A stretch of 64,000 nt of DNA from Luteibacter sp. (GTDB taxonomy: Bacteria > Pseudomonadota > Gammaproteobacteria > Xanthomonadales > Rhodanobacteraceae), in contig NZ_WNDO01000020.1 of assembly GCF_009912395.1 (NCBI RefSeq), forward strand, positions 1 to 64,000, in the 5' to 3' direction. The notes beneath the pieces were generated by a model that saw nothing but the letters and a program-made list of their open reading frames with translations, was not told the origin of the DNA and did no database searches. A program made the position numbers and the translations under genes. Positions 15,730-25,480 of the stretch are shown in pieces (the first letter of the stretch is position 1; every line of letters starts with the position of its first letter).

Positions 15730-17126
15730 AAGGGTGTTTCTTCCAGGCGCATGCGCGCCGAGGCCAGCAGGCGGCTGATTCGGTCCGCGGCTTCCTTCGA
15801 CTGCGACGCGAGCACGCGCACCTCCTCCGCCACGACACCGAAGCCCTTCCCCTCCGCGCCCGCACGCGCTGCCTCGATGGCTGCATTGAGCGACAGCACA
15901 TGCGTCTGGAAGGAAATCTTCGACACCGTCGAGGCGATCGTCTCCACGCGGCTGGTCAGGTCGAGCACATGGTGGTCCGTATCATGACGCGCGGTGACGT
16001 CCTGCCCGTGCATGACCAGGCGCGCCGAGCGACCCTCGGAATCGCGAATGACGCTGACCGTGGCCGTCACGCGCAGATCGCCGCCGTCGTGGCGCTCCAG
16101 CACCATCGATGCCGGTGCGTCGCTCTGGCGGTCCAGGGCCGCGCGTCCCGCCGCACCCACCGCCTCGAGGATGTTGGCGCTTCCACGCGGCGCATCACCG
16201 CCCAGCAGGTCGCGCAGCAGCGGATTGCCGTTGAGCCAGCAACCATCCAGCGCCCACTCGGCGACGAGGTTGCTGCGATCGATCGCTTGCAGGCGGATGC
16301 GATCCTCTTCGCTGCGCAGCTTGGTGGTGGTGATGTTCGCCATGATGGCGACGAACTTCTCGATCATCCCGTTCGCGTCGCGCACGGGGTTGATTACCAT
16401 CGACACCCAGTACGGTTCCCCATCCTTGCGGTAGTTCAGGATTTCCTCGTAGATCGCCTGCCCCGCATGCAGGCGCTGGCGCACCCCGGCCACCGTACGC
16501 GGATCGGTCGCCCGTCCTTGCAACACCGCACCGGGGCGGCGCCCGATGATGTCATCCGGTGCGAAGCCGGACATGCGCTCGAAGCCATGATTCACGTACT
16601 CGGCGATGCCGGCGGCGTCGGTGATGATCACCGCGTTGTCGGTGTGGTCGGCCACCATCGACAACAGGCGAAGCGCATCGCGTCGGGCCACCTCGGCGCT
16701 GACATCGCGCACGAAGGCCGTGTAGTGGATGCCGTGGTCCAGATGGATGCGCGACATCGCCAGCGACGCCCAGAGCGTGGTGCCATCGGCCCGTTCCAGA
16801 AGCACTTCGCGACTGGTGCCCACGATGCGATCCGGCTGGCCACCGCGGTTGGCATCGATCAGGGCATCGTGACCCGCGCGCAGCGCGAAGGGCACCAGCA
16901 TCGACACGTTGCGACCCAGCACGTCGGCGCGCGGATACCCCCACAGGCGCTCGGCCGCCGCGTTGTAGAAGATGACGCGGTTCGACGCGTCGATGGTGAC
17001 CACCGCGTCGAGCGCCTGTTCGAGGGTCTGCTCCAGCGTGCGGAACGCGGTGTCGTCGTGCGGCGGCGCGACCGCCTGCGGCAGGTCGAGCCACCGTGCG
17101 AGCCATCGCGAAAGCTGCTTCTTCAT
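15726..17126 (-). CDS. soluble PAS-domain methyl-accepting chemotaxis-type protein
   Basis: A 466-residue protein without membrane segments. PAS 1 (about 35-145) and PAS 2 (about 155-270) are followed by a third, weaker PAS-like stretch (285-380), then a very short MCP signalling hairpin (about 385-460). The tip contains [18 protein letters not shown] (412-429). Normal receptors have much longer methylation helices, so this is either a minimal cytoplasmic energy/redox sensor or a reduced receptor. PAS 2 has VLQG but no LOV cysteine, so flavin photochemistry is unlikely. AGGGAG precedes the ATG. The stop codon lies within a REP. No che genes are nearby. Confidence 0.82.
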   Translation of the reverse strand: MKKQLSRWLARWLDLPQAVAPPHDDTAFRTLEQTLEQALDAVVTIDASNRVIFYNAAAERLWGYPRADVLGRNVSMLVPFALRAGHDALIDANRGGQPDRIVGTSREVLLERADGTTLWASLAMSRIHLDHGIHYTAFVRDVSAEVARRDALRLLSMVADHTDNAVIITDAAGIAEYVNHGFERMSGFAPDDIIGRRPGAVLQGRATDPRTVAGVRQRLHAGQAIYEEILNYRKDGEPYWVSMVINPVRDANGMIEKFVAIMANITTTKLRSEEDRIRLQAIDRSNLVAEWALDGCWLNGNPLLRDLLGGDAPRGSANILEAVGAAGRAALDRQSDAPASMVLERHDGGDLRVTATVSVIRDSEGRSARLVMHGQDVTARHDTDHHVLDLTSRVETIASTVSKISFQTHVLSLNAAIEAARAGAEGKGFGVVAEEVRVLASQSKEAADRISRLLASARMRLEETPL

Positions 17127-17197
17127 CGCCGTAACGCTCCCTGATCCATGTGGTGTGCGCGGTTAACGGCATGCCGTCGTGACGGCTTGATGCGATG

Positions 17198-18112
17198 TCA
17201 GGTGGCTGCGACCTTCCGCCACGCCGCATCGGGACAAGGAAACATGTGCTCGCTGATGAAGTCGATGAAGACGCGCAGTTTCGGCAACACATGCCGGCCC
17301 GAGGGCCACAGCAGGTTGAAGCAGCTCGATGCGTCGAGGTAGTCGTCGAGAATGGTGACCACCTCGCCGCGTGCCAGCGCACCACGCGAGGAATGATCCG
17401 GCACGAACGCGATGCCCTGTCCCTGCGCCGCGAAGCAAATGCGCGTCTGTACGTCGTTGCAGACCATCGACTCGGGGAGACGCAGTTCGGGGCCATCATG
17501 ACGCAACGGCCATACTTCCAGCTTGCCCGTGCTTGGATAGCGATAGTGCAGGCACAGGTGGCCGAGCAGGTCGTCCGGCGTCTTCGGCTCACCGTGCTCG
17601 CGCAGGTACGCTGGCGAGGCAACGAGATGGCGGTCGAAGCTTCCGAGATAGCGCCCGGCCAGGCGCGAGTCGGTGGGCTTGCCGACGCGAATGACGGCGT
17701 CGAACCCTTCCTCCACCACGTCAACCATGCGATCGGTGAAATCGAGATCGAGCACTACCTCGGGGTAGCGCCGCGCGAAGCCGGCGAGCACGGGCAAGGT
17801 GAGGTCGTTGATGGTGGGCAGGCTGATCCGCAATCGCCCCTGCGGCGAGCCCACGCGTTCGGACAGTTCCACGCGAGCCGCTTCCGCCTCGTCGAGGATG
17901 CGCCGGCAACGCACCAGGAAAAGCTGGCCCTCGGCAGTAAGCGTGACGCTGCGCGTGCTGCGATGGAACAGGCGCACGCACATGTCCTGCTCCAGCCGCG
18001 CGATGGCCTTGCCGACGGCGGCGGCGCTCACGCCCAGCGAGCGGGCGGCGTCGACGAAACTGCGTGTCTCGGCGACGCGGACAAAAGTCTGGAGACTGCC
18101 CAGGCTGTCCAT
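17198..18112 (-). CDS. LysR-family transcriptional regulator
   Basis: The protein is 304 residues from MDSLGSLQTF; CAGGAT lies eight bases upstream of this ATG. The N-terminal winged helix contains FVRVAETRSFVDAARSLG and AVGKAIARLEQ, and the C-terminal substrate-binding domain follows (about 90-300). The small CrgA-like subfamily is suggested by the VTLTAEG...RLRISLP sequence. It is divergent from an MFS exporter gene, and a CGGACA-TGTCCG palindrome lies between them. It therefore probably activates or represses the transporter in response to an unknown small molecule. Confidence 0.9.
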   Translation of the reverse strand: MDSLGSLQTFVRVAETRSFVDAARSLGVSAAAVGKAIARLEQDMCVRLFHRSTRSVTLTAEGQLFLVRCRRILDEAEAARVELSERVGSPQGRLRISLPTINDLTLPVLAGFARRYPEVVLDLDFTDRMVDVVEEGFDAVIRVGKPTDSRLAGRYLGSFDRHLVASPAYLREHGEPKTPDDLLGHLCLHYRYPSTGKLEVWPLRHDGPELRLPESMVCNDVQTRICFAAQGQGIAFVPDHSSRGALARGEVVTILDDYLDASSCFNLLWPSGRHVLPKLRVFIDFISEHMFPCPDAAWRKVAAT

Positions 18113-18129
18113 GGGGCGATCCTGATTGC

Positions 18130-18145
18130 GGACAAATCTGTCCGG
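18130..18145. promoter_or_regulatory. palindromic operator between lysR-type gene and MFS gene
   Basis: CGGACA-AATC-TGTCCG is a perfect six-base inverted repeat in the 114-base divergent intergenic region, 18 bases upstream of the regulator start. Placement fits LysR autoregulation. Confidence 0.4.
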
Positions 18146-18226
18146 ATACTGGCGAACTCTACCCGTCTTTTTCCGCAATGAGCGACTGCCTAAGGTGGCG
18201 GGCATTCGTTTCCGGAGTGTTCCGCC

Positions 18227-19462
18227 ATGTCTTCCCAACCTTTCGGCGAGCCGACGATCGGCCCCGATGGCAGTCTCTGCGCGACGGCGGACGCCGCCCG
18301 CACCGACGCCGCGCCGCTACCGCTGGCCGGCCTGCTTGCCCTGGCCTGCGGCGGCTTCATCACGATCATCACCGAGGCGTTGCCCGCCGGCTTGCTGCCC
18401 ACGATGAGCGCCGGACTCGGCATCGGCGAGTCGTTGGTGGGCCAGCTTGTCACCGTCTACGCCATCGGTTCGCTGCTGGCGGCGATTCCCCTCGTCGCCA
18501 CGACTCGGCACTTCCGCCGGCGGCCACTGCTCATGGCCGCGATGGCCGGCTTCATGGTCGCCAACACGATCACCGCCCTGTCGTCGTCCTACGCCTTGAT
18601 CCTCGTGGCGCGTCTGGTCGCCGGGGTGAGCGCGGGACTGCTCTGGGCCTTGCTGGCGGGGTATGCGATCCGCATGGTGCCGCCTGCGCAACAGACCCGC
18701 GCCATGGCCATCGCCATGGTCGGCGCACCCCTGGCGCTGTCGCTGGGCATTCCCGCCGGCACCTTGCTCGGCCAGCAGATCGGCTGGCGCTGGAGCTTCG
18801 GCGTGATGTCGGTGATGAGCTTGGGCCTGCTGGCCTGGGCCCGTGCCGCCCTGCCTGACTTCCCGGGCCAGGCGGACGCCGGCCCCCTGGACCTGCGCCG
18901 CGTGTTCCACCTGCCCGGCGTGGCCCAGGTGCTTGGCACCATGCTGGTCTTCGTCCTCGCACACAACGTGCTCTACACCTATGTCGCCCCGGTGCTGGCC
19001 GTGGCGGGTGTCGCGGACAAGGTGGATCGCTACCTGCTGCTCTTCGGCCTCGCGTCCATCGTGGGCATCTGGCTGGCCGGTGTGCTGGGGGATCGCCTGA
19101 TGCGCCCGATGGTGATCCTGGGCATCGTCGGCTTCATCGCCGCCGCGTTGATGGTCGCCCTTTGGCCGGCATCGCCGACCCTGCTCGCCATCGCGCTGGC
19201 CGTCTGGGGCCTGGCGTTCGGGGGTGCGCCGGCCCTATTGCAGACGGCGCTGAGTCGCAATGCCGGTGCATCCGCCGACATCGCCCAATCGCTTTTCGTC
19301 ACGGGATGGAACAGCGCCGTGGCCGGTGGCGGGCTGCTGGGAGGCGTGGTACTCGACCACGCGGGCGCGACGACGCTGGCCTGGACGGTGTTGCCCATGC
19401 TCGGGGTGAGCCTGTGGATCGGCTGGCATCCGCGCGGCTGGCGGACGCCGGACCCTATTTGA
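18227..19462 (+). CDS. MFS transporter, DHA1 efflux type
   Basis: A 411-residue membrane protein with about 12 hydrophobic segments from residue 30 onward. It has the HFRRRPLLMAAM loop between segments 2 and 3 and the PLALSLGIPAGTLLGQQIGW antiporter-type motif C in segment 5. This places it in the drug:H+ antiporter-1 group, like the AraJ and purine-efflux permeases. Substrate unknown. GGAG precedes the ATG. The gene is divergent from the LysR regulator gene, the classic layout for regulated efflux. Its 3' end overlaps the end of the opposite-strand secreted-protein gene by eight bases. Confidence 0.88.
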   Translation: MSSQPFGEPTIGPDGSLCATADAARTDAAPLPLAGLLALACGGFITIITEALPAGLLPTMSAGLGIGESLVGQLVTVYAIGSLLAAIPLVATTRHFRRRPLLMAAMAGFMVANTITALSSSYALILVARLVAGVSAGLLWALLAGYAIRMVPPAQQTRAMAIAMVGAPLALSLGIPAGTLLGQQIGWRWSFGVMSVMSLGLLAWARAALPDFPGQADAGPLDLRRVFHLPGVAQVLGTMLVFVLAHNVLYTYVAPVLAVAGVADKVDRYLLLFGLASIVGIWLAGVLGDRLMRPMVILGIVGFIAAALMVALWPASPTLLAIALAVWGLAFGGAPALLQTALSRNAGASADIAQSLFVTGWNSAVAGGGLLGGVVLDHAGATTLAWTVLPMLGVSLWIGWHPRGWRTPDPI

Positions 19463-19862
19463 CTTCGGCCACGTCGCGCACGCTGTAGACGTCGATCACA
19501 TACGGCGAACTGGCGTCAGTGGACGGGTGGAAACGTCCGAACACCGTGGCGCTGGCCTGGGCGCCGTTCGAGGCGATGGCCCGACGAAACGCAGCCACGT
19601 CGCGCTTATGACTGTTGGTCTCGTCGATGGCGAGGTCGATCTGCCCCTTGCACTGGCCGTCGCTCAACGTGGCAATCTTGCCCTGCGAGGTGGCGACGGC
19701 GCGCACAGTCACGGTGGTGTCGACATAGCGACCGGCGGTACCCAGGATCGTACAGACACTGTCCGGCGGCGTTTCGTCCACCGAACGGGCCTCGACCTGG
19801 CCCGATATCAGGGCCAACAGGAGCGCGGCCCCCGCCGCCCTCAGGAATGGATGGATATGCAT
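19455..19862 (-). CDS. small secreted protein of unknown function
   Basis: A 135-residue protein with a clear signal peptide (about 1-25, cut near QVEA). The start at 19862 has GGGGGAAA just upstream, which argues against the longer frame. The mature part has two cysteines (VCTIL and GQCKGQ) that could form a disulfide, and beta-rich segments (VDTTVTVRAVATSQ, SATVFGRFHPS) suggestive of an OB-like fold. I recognise no family. It is convergent with the MFS gene and divergent from the AraC regulator gene. Confidence 0.65.
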   Translation of the reverse strand: MHIHPFLRAAGAALLLALISGQVEARSVDETPPDSVCTILGTAGRYVDTTVTVRAVATSQGKIATLSDGQCKGQIDLAIDETNSHKRDVAAFRRAIASNGAQASATVFGRFHPSTDASSPYVIDVYSVRDVAEVK

Positions 19863-19993
19863 GGTTTTCCCCCTTGCTCGTATCCGCCCGGCGCACGGCG
19901 CAGGGCATGGGGAAGATCGGCCGGATTGCGGCATCGCGTCAATAAGAAAATTGCCGATTCGGCGGCGCGGGCCCTGCGTGCTTAGAATGGTGC

Positions 19994-20746
19994 ATGGCTC
20001 CGCACCCCCATCTCAACGTCCGCAGCTACGACGGCGACACCGGCAGCGACCGGCATGAGTACGCCCAGATCGTGCTGCCCGTACGCGGCCTGGTCACGCT
20101 GGACATCGACGGCCGCGAAGGCCGGGCCGGCACTGCCGTGGCCGCCTTCGTCGCCCATGAGACGCGCCACACGACCATCGGCGAGGTACCGAACCGCTCG
20201 CTGATCGTCGACCTCGACCCGTTGCTGGTACCCGACAGCTTCGCCGACCGTCTCGCCGGACGCCCCTATGTGCCGATGACACCGGCGGCGATGGCCCTGG
20301 TGGACTACATGCGGCTCACCATCGACGAGGGCCGGCAGACGCCCGAAGGACTCGCCCAGTGGCTGCCGCTGCTGCTCGACGCCCTCGTCCGCGAGGCGCC
20401 CCGGCCGGTATCGCGGCTGGCCCGGGTGCTGGCCGAGGTCGAGCACGCGCCCGGCCGCCCCTGGACCACCGCCGACATGGCCGCTCGAGGCGCCCTCAGC
20501 GTCAGTCGCCTGCACGAGCTGTTCCGCAGCGAACTGGATACGACACCTCGCACGTGGCTGGCGAACCTGCGCCTGCGCCGCGCGAGCGAGCGCCTCGCGC
20601 GGGGCGACGAAGCCATCGCGCGGATCGCGGTGGAAACCGGCTTCGCCGACCAGAGCACGCTCACTCGCGCCATGCGCGACGCCATGGGAATCACCCCCGC
20701 GGCCTACCGTCGCCAGCATCGCGAGTCCGGGCCTAAAACCGCGTAG
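19994..20746 (+). CDS. AraC-family transcriptional regulator
   Basis: The protein is 250 residues. An N-terminal cupin-like sensing domain (about 1-100, with HEYAQIVLPVRGLVTLDIDG) precedes a C-terminal AraC domain (about 135-245) with two helix-turn-helix motifs, the second as IAVETGFADQSTLTRAMRDA. The short sensor is typical of AraC regulators next to exporters. An EamA exporter gene follows 60 bases downstream on the same strand, so that is the probable target. Confidence 0.88.
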   Translation: MAPHPHLNVRSYDGDTGSDRHEYAQIVLPVRGLVTLDIDGREGRAGTAVAAFVAHETRHTTIGEVPNRSLIVDLDPLLVPDSFADRLAGRPYVPMTPAAMALVDYMRLTIDEGRQTPEGLAQWLPLLLDALVREAPRPVSRLARVLAEVEHAPGRPWTTADMAARGALSVSRLHELFRSELDTTPRTWLANLRLRRASERLARGDEAIARIAVETGFADQSTLTRAMRDAMGITPAAYRRQHRESGPKTA

Positions 20747-20806
20747 CCGCCGACAAGCCGCCGGCTTGCCCGCTTGGCATGCTGAACGGCCCTGACGGAG
20801 GTTTCC

Positions 20807-21739
20807 ATGGCGGTTACGACGAAAACCTGGCTCGGCATCGGCTGCGGCGTGCTCGCCGGCGCCTTGTGGGGCTCCGTGTTCGTCGCACCGGAACTGGTGG
20901 GCAACTTCTCCCCGCTGCAACTGGCGGCGGGACGCTATCTCGTCTACGGCGCGATATCCGCGATCCTGCTGCTCCCGCGCTTGCCCTTGCTGGGCCCCTG
21001 GCTCACGGCGTCGCACTGGCGCACGCTGGCGATGCTCGGCCTGCTCGGCAACGTCATCTACTACGTCGCCCTCGCCGCTGCGGTGCAATGGGGTGGTGTC
21101 GCGGTCACCTCGCTGGTGATCGGTTTCCTGCCGGTCTGCTTGACCCTCGTCGGCAGTCGCGACCATGGCGCCGTCCCCTTGCGGCGATTGGCACCATCGC
21201 TGTTGCTGAGCCTTGTCGCCATCGGCTGCATCGCCTGGCAGTCATTCGCGGCCAGCGGCACCGAACGTCCCGCCTTCGAACGCATCGGCGGCCTGCTCTG
21301 CGCCGTGATCGCGCTGATCTCATGGACGATCTACGCCATCCGCAACGCGCGCTGGCTGGCCCGGCTGGAGCATGTGTCCGTGCACGACTGGAACCTGCTG
21401 ACCGGGGTGGCGACCGGCGCGATGTCGCTGCTGCTGGTGCCTGCCGCGCTATGGTTCGATGCGCATGCGCACGATACGTCGGCATGGCTGCGTTTTGCGG
21501 CCGTCAGTACGGGTGTGGCGGTGTTCGCGTCGATCGTGGGCAACGGCTTGTGGAACCTCATGAGCCGCCTGTTGCCCCTGACCCTCGTCGGCCAGATGAT
21601 CCTGTTCGAAACGCTGTTCGCCCTGCTCTACGGATTTCTGTGGGAGTCGCGCTGGCCGCATCCGGCCGAGTGGATCGCGATGGCAGCGGTATCTCTGAGC
21701 GTGGTGCTATGCGTGCGGGTGCATGCAGAAAGCACGTAG
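20807..21739 (+). CDS. EamA/DMT-superfamily transporter
   Basis: A 310-residue inner-membrane protein with about ten hydrophobic segments in two EamA halves (roughly 8-140 and 155-300). It opens with LAGALWGSVFVAPEL, typical of the first helix. Members export amino acids or metabolites; the substrate is not readable. GGAGG sits five bases before the ATG. The TAG stop lies inside the left arm of a REP (21736-21802). The opposite-strand DUF1345 gene ends in the right arm of the same REP. Confidence 0.9.
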   Translation: MAVTTKTWLGIGCGVLAGALWGSVFVAPELVGNFSPLQLAAGRYLVYGAISAILLLPRLPLLGPWLTASHWRTLAMLGLLGNVIYYVALAAAVQWGGVAVTSLVIGFLPVCLTLVGSRDHGAVPLRRLAPSLLLSLVAIGCIAWQSFAASGTERPAFERIGGLLCAVIALISWTIYAIRNARWLARLEHVSVHDWNLLTGVATGAMSLLLVPAALWFDAHAHDTSAWLRFAAVSTGVAVFASIVGNGLWNLMSRLLPLTLVGQMILFETLFALLYGFLWESRWPHPAEWIAMAAVSLSVVLCVRVHAEST

Positions 21740-21802
21740 GAGCGCGCTTGCGCGCGATGGGTGCTGGCGATAACCCCCGATCGCGCGCAAGCGCGCTCCT
21801 AC
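21736..21802. repeat. REP element (family 1) shared by two convergent genes
   Basis: Both arms are complete. The left arm supplies the TAG of the EamA gene (21737-21739) and the right arm the TAG of the DUF1345 gene (21799-21801). The element therefore also occupies the expected terminator position for both genes. Confidence 0.9.
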
Positions 21803-22464
21803 GCCTTGCCAGCCGCGATATTCACGCTGATGGCGATGATGAAGACGTTGAAGAAAAACGCGATGGCGCTATGCATGAGCGCGATACGGCGCAGGTAGCG
21901 CGTGGTGATCTGTACGTCGGAGACCTGGAAGGTCATGCCGATGGTGAAGGAGAAGTACGCGAAGTCCCAGTAATCCGGATCGTCCGTCTTCGGGAAGTCG
22001 AGGCCTTGGTGCTGCTTGCCGAAGTCGCCGTAGTACCCGTGCGCGTAGTGCAGCGCGAACAAGGTGTTCATGAACGCCCAGGAGAGCACGATGGTGAGCG
22101 CGGCGACGGCAATGTCCATCACGCCGCCCTTCGACGACGACTGCAACTCCGTGCTTACCGCCGCCAGTACCACGCCGGAAAGCGCGACGCCGCTCAACAG
22201 GGTCGTCCACCGGCCACTGTCCTGCACGCGGGCCTGCCGGCGCATGTGGACAGCGTCGGCGTCGCGGAAGATCAGCAGGATGGACACGAGGTAGACGATG
22301 GCGCCGAGGTCGAAGCCGAGCAGCAGCGACAGGCGTGGCTGCACGCCGAGCGACGACATGAGCACGCCCGCGACGATGGCGATCGCGGCGGCGATCAGCA
22401 GGCGCGGGCGGGCGCGGATGTAGCGCAAGGGGCCCCAGGGTTTACGTGGCGTCACGGTGGTCAT
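21799..22464 (-). CDS. DUF1345 membrane protein
   Basis: This 221-residue protein has five or so hydrophobic segments and the DUF1345 hallmarks: TLFALHYAHGYYGD near the middle and DPDYWDFAYFSFTIGMTFQVSD near 165-185. The family has no settled function. AGGAG lies seven bases before the ATG. The stop codon is provided by the REP end. It is flanked by REPs on both sides and does not appear to be in an operon. Confidence 0.85.
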   Translation of the reverse strand: MTTVTPRKPWGPLRYIRARPRLLIAAAIAIVAGVLMSSLGVQPRLSLLLGFDLGAIVYLVSILLIFRDADAVHMRRQARVQDSGRWTTLLSGVALSGVVLAAVSTELQSSSKGGVMDIAVAALTIVLSWAFMNTLFALHYAHGYYGDFGKQHQGLDFPKTDDPDYWDFAYFSFTIGMTFQVSDVQITTRYLRRIALMHSAIAFFFNVFIIAISVNIAAGKA

Positions 22465-22505
22465 GCGGCACTCCTGAGGGCAAGCCCGGAATATATCGTG
22501 AGCCT

Positions 22506-22570
22506 GTAGGAGCGCGCTTGCGCGCGATGGGGGTTATCGCGAGTCCCATCGCGCGCAAGCGCGCTCCTAC
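22506..22570. repeat. REP element (family 1)
   Basis: Two full inverted arms with about 20 bases between them, in the gap between the DUF1345 and truD genes. The right arm supplies the truD stop codon TAG (22567-22569). Confidence 0.9.
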
Positions 22571-23586
22571 ACGAGGTCTGTCGCCAGTTCGCGCATCACC
22601 GTGGTCGCATAGGCGCCGGCCGGTAAGGCGAAGGTGACTTCGAGCGCGTTGTCGTCGAGCCAGCGCCAGGCGAAGTCCGTCGGCTTCAGGCGCAGCGCAC
22701 GGCGCTCCTGGTCCATCCGCGCCCCGGCAAGGCCCGTCACGATCTCCGGATCGCGCGCCGCGACGGCACGCTCCAGTTCACCCGCCGCGCCACCGGCCGG
22801 CGTCTCGCCCTGCCCCCACAACGGACCGGTGGGGTGGATATCGAACCGGGCCAGGCGATCGGCCAGCTTTTCGTCGAAGGCCTCGGGGCCGAACCACGAG
22901 CGGGAACCGTCCAGGCCCCAGATTTCGCCGTCGAGCGGCGCGTCCCAGGTGCCGGCCTGCACGCGCTCGGCCAGCACGCCATTGAAGATGTGCGAGCGCG
23001 CGGCGGAGAGCAGGATCGAGCGCTTGTCGCGATCCACCCGGCGACCGGCGAACATGGCCTTGGCCTGCTCGACGTTACGACCACCCAGCCCGAAACGCTG
23101 TTCGCCGAAGTAGTTCGGCACGCCACGCTCGGCGATCGACGCCAGACGCGACTCGGCTTCTGCCCGGTCGCCTTCCACCTCGCGCAGCACGAGCACGAAC
23201 CGGTTGCCACGCAGCGCGCCGCGCTTGATCTTGCGCGAATGCCGGCCGAGCGAGGTCAGCGTCACATCGGCATGCGGAAACGTGGACCAGTCCGGATCGG
23301 CCTTGCCCGGCAACTGCACGGTGAAGATCTGCGTCGTGACCGCGTGGCGGTCCTTCATGCCTGCGAAACCCACGTTAAGCGGGGGCACGCCGGCGAACTT
23401 CGCAACCTCGCGGGCTATCCAGTCGGTGTTGGCGCCGCGTTTTTCCACGCGCAGGAAGACATGCTCGCCCGCGCCATCGGGCTCGTAGCCGAGCATCTCG
23501 TCCACGCGGAAGTCATCCGGCGTGGAGCGCAGGCGGGCGCGAAGCGGCGGCATGCCAAAGGCATGGGGAAGGATGTCGTCGGTCAT
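22567..23586 (-). CDS. truD: tRNA pseudouridine(13) synthase TruD
   Basis: A 339-residue enzyme that makes pseudouridine at tRNA-Glu position 13. GFAGMKDRHAVTTQ carries the catalytic Asp79, equivalent to Asp80 of E. coli TruD. The N-terminal PDDFRVDEML and later NYFGEQRFG are also family marks. The start at 23586 gives the usual length; the open frame upstream is out of family. The gene follows mgtE by 11 bases, at the end of the ftsB-ispD-ispF run. The E. coli order continues to surE, but here a REP ends the run. Confidence 0.95.
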   Translation of the reverse strand: MTDDILPHAFGMPPLRARLRSTPDDFRVDEMLGYEPDGAGEHVFLRVEKRGANTDWIAREVAKFAGVPPLNVGFAGMKDRHAVTTQIFTVQLPGKADPDWSTFPHADVTLTSLGRHSRKIKRGALRGNRFVLVLREVEGDRAEAESRLASIAERGVPNYFGEQRFGLGGRNVEQAKAMFAGRRVDRDKRSILLSAARSHIFNGVLAERVQAGTWDAPLDGEIWGLDGSRSWFGPEAFDEKLADRLARFDIHPTGPLWGQGETPAGGAAGELERAVAARDPEIVTGLAGARMDQERRALRLKPTDFAWRWLDDNALEVTFALPAGAYATTVMRELATDLV

Positions 23587-23597
23587 GGTCAGGCGCC

Positions 23598-25007
23598 TTA
23601 CAGCAGGAACAGGGTGGCCAACCCAAGGAAGATAAAGAAGCCGCCACTGTCGGTGACGGCGGTGATGAGCACGCTGGAGCCCAGCGCGGGATCGCGGCCG
23701 AGGCGAGTCATCAGCATGGGAATGCCCACGCCCATGAAGGCGGCAAGCAAGAGGTTGAGTGTCATGGCTGCCGTCATCACCACGCCCAGCGAGATGCTGC
23801 CGTAGAGCAGGTAGGCGACGACGCCGATCGCACCACCCCAGACCAGGCCGTTGAACAGGGCCACGCCCAGTTCCTTGCGCCACAGGCGACCGGCCTGCGA
23901 GACGCCAACCTGTTCCAGCGCCATGGCGCGAACGATCATCGTGATGGTCTGGTTACCGGAGTTGCCGCCGATGCCGGCGACGATGGGCATGAGGGTCGCC
24001 AGCGCCACCAGCTTCTCGATGGAATGCTCGAACAGGCCGATGACGCGCGAGGCGATGAAGGCGGTGACAAGGTTGATCGCCAACCAGGCCCAGCGATTGC
24101 GCACCGACTTCCACACGGAGGCGAAGATGTCTTCTTCCTCGCGCAAACCGCCACGCGACAGCGCCTCGGTCTCGCTTTCCTCGCGGATGAAGTCGAGCAT
24201 CGCGTCCACCGCGATGCGCCCGATCAGGTGCATGTTCGCGTCGACGACCGGGGCCGTGACGAGGTCGTAGCGCTCGAAGGCCTGGGCGACGTCGTAGGCG
24301 TCGTCTTCAGGACGAAAGGTGTTCACGTCGGGCGCCATGATCTCGTGGACCATCTTGTCCGGCGAGTTCACCAGCAGCCAGTGCAACGGCAGCACCCCGG
24401 TCAGGACGCTGTCGGCGTTCACCACGAAAAGCTTGTCGGTCTGCGCGGGCAGTTCGTCGAACCGGCGCAGGTAGCGCAACACCACCTCGAGGCTGATGTC
24501 CTCGCGGATGGTGACCATATCGAAGTCCATCAACGCGCCGACCTGGTCGTCCTCGTAGGACATCGCGGCCTGCACGCGCTCGCGCTCCTGCGCGTCGAGG
24601 CTTGCCATCAGCTCAGGCAGCACCTCGGTGGGCAGGTCGTCGACGAGGTCGGCCAGTTCGTCTGCGTCCAGCGGCTCGACGGCCGCGAGGATCTCGCGGT
24701 CGTCCATGTCCGCGATTAGCGATTCGCGGACCGAGTCGGAGACCTCAAGCAGGATTTCGCCGTCCTGGTCGGATTTCACCCGCTGCCAGACGGCGAGGCG
24801 ATCCTCCAGCGGCAGGGATTCCAGCACATCGGCGAGGTCCGCCGGATGCAGTTCGTCGAGCCGGGCCTGGAGCGACGCGTCGAGCTCCGCAAGGGTGTCT
24901 TCGGCGGCACTTTCCAACGCATCGTCACGCCGCCGCAGCAACGTGACGATCGTCTCCAGCCTGTCGTGCAGACGGGACGTCGACGACCGGGCCTCGACTT
25001 CGCTCAC
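23598..25007 (-). CDS. mgtE: magnesium transporter MgtE
   Basis: The 469-residue protein has the full MgtE layout. An N-terminal superhelical domain rich in acidic residues (about 20-140) is followed by a CBS pair (about 145-270, with [12 protein letters not shown]) and five membrane helices (about 320-469) holding GIGGNSGNQ of the ion pore. MgtE is a Mg2+-gated Mg2+ channel in the inner membrane. A GTG start overlaps the ispF stop by four bases. Its place between ispF and truD is unusual compared with E. coli and links Mg uptake to this housekeeping run. Confidence 0.94.
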   Translation of the reverse strand: MSEVEARSSTSRLHDRLETIVTLLRRRDDALESAAEDTLAELDASLQARLDELHPADLADVLESLPLEDRLAVWQRVKSDQDGEILLEVSDSVRESLIADMDDREILAAVEPLDADELADLVDDLPTEVLPELMASLDAQERERVQAAMSYEDDQVGALMDFDMVTIREDISLEVVLRYLRRFDELPAQTDKLFVVNADSVLTGVLPLHWLLVNSPDKMVHEIMAPDVNTFRPEDDAYDVAQAFERYDLVTAPVVDANMHLIGRIAVDAMLDFIREESETEALSRGGLREEEDIFASVWKSVRNRWAWLAINLVTAFIASRVIGLFEHSIEKLVALATLMPIVAGIGGNSGNQTITMIVRAMALEQVGVSQAGRLWRKELGVALFNGLVWGGAIGVVAYLLYGSISLGVVMTAAMTLNLLLAAFMGVGIPMLMTRLGRDPALGSSVLITAVTDSGGFFIFLGLATLFLL

Positions 25008-25480
25008 AAGCGCTGGACCAGCACGCTGGCCATCGCCGCGATACCTTCGCGACGACCGGTGAAACCCAGCGTCTCGGTCGTGGTGGCCTTGATGCTGATG
25101 CGGTCGATATCCGTCTCGAGGTCGGCGGCGATCGCCTCGCGCATGGCCTGCGCGTGCGGGTTCACCTTCGGTGATTCACAGATCACCGTGATGTCCGCGT
25201 TGCCCAGCACGTAGCCACGCTCGCGCAGCATGTCGCGCACGGCGCGCACGAAGGCCCGGCTGTCGGCGCCACGCCACTTCTCGTCGGTGGGCGGGAAATG
25301 CTTGCCGATGTCGCCCAGCGCGAGCGAGCCGAGCAGCGCGTCGCACAGCGCGTGCAGCACCACGTCGCCGTCGGAGTGGGCCAGCAGGCCGTGCGAATGC
25401 GACACGCGCACGCCGCCGAGCATCACATGGTCGCCCTGCCCGAAGGCATGGACATCGAATCCCTGGCCGATGCGGATCAT
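25004..25480 (-). CDS. ispF: 2-C-methyl-D-erythritol 2,4-cyclodiphosphate synthase
   Basis: A 158-residue enzyme of the MEP isoprenoid pathway. GQGFDVHAF carries the metal ligands Asp8 and His10, [17 protein letters not shown] the further conserved residues, and [11 protein letters not shown] the C-terminal nucleotide-contact region. It forms a trimer in the cytoplasm and converts CDP-ME-2-phosphate to the cyclodiphosphate. It overlaps ispD and mgtE by four bases each, so translation is coupled. Confidence 0.97.
   Translation of the reverse strand: MIRIGQGFDVHAFGQGDHVMLGGVRVSHSHGLLAHSDGDVVLHALCDALLGSLALGDIGKHFPPTDEKWRGADSRAFVRAVRDMLRERGYVLGNADITVICESPKVNPHAQAMREAIAADLETDIDRISIKATTTETLGFTGRREGIAAMASVLVQRL

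Noticed and set aside
23587-23883. N-terminal extension of TruD by about 99 codons
   Set aside because: The extension lies out of frame over the end of mgtE and looks unlike TruD. The ATG at 23586 gives the catalytic Asp at the family position.
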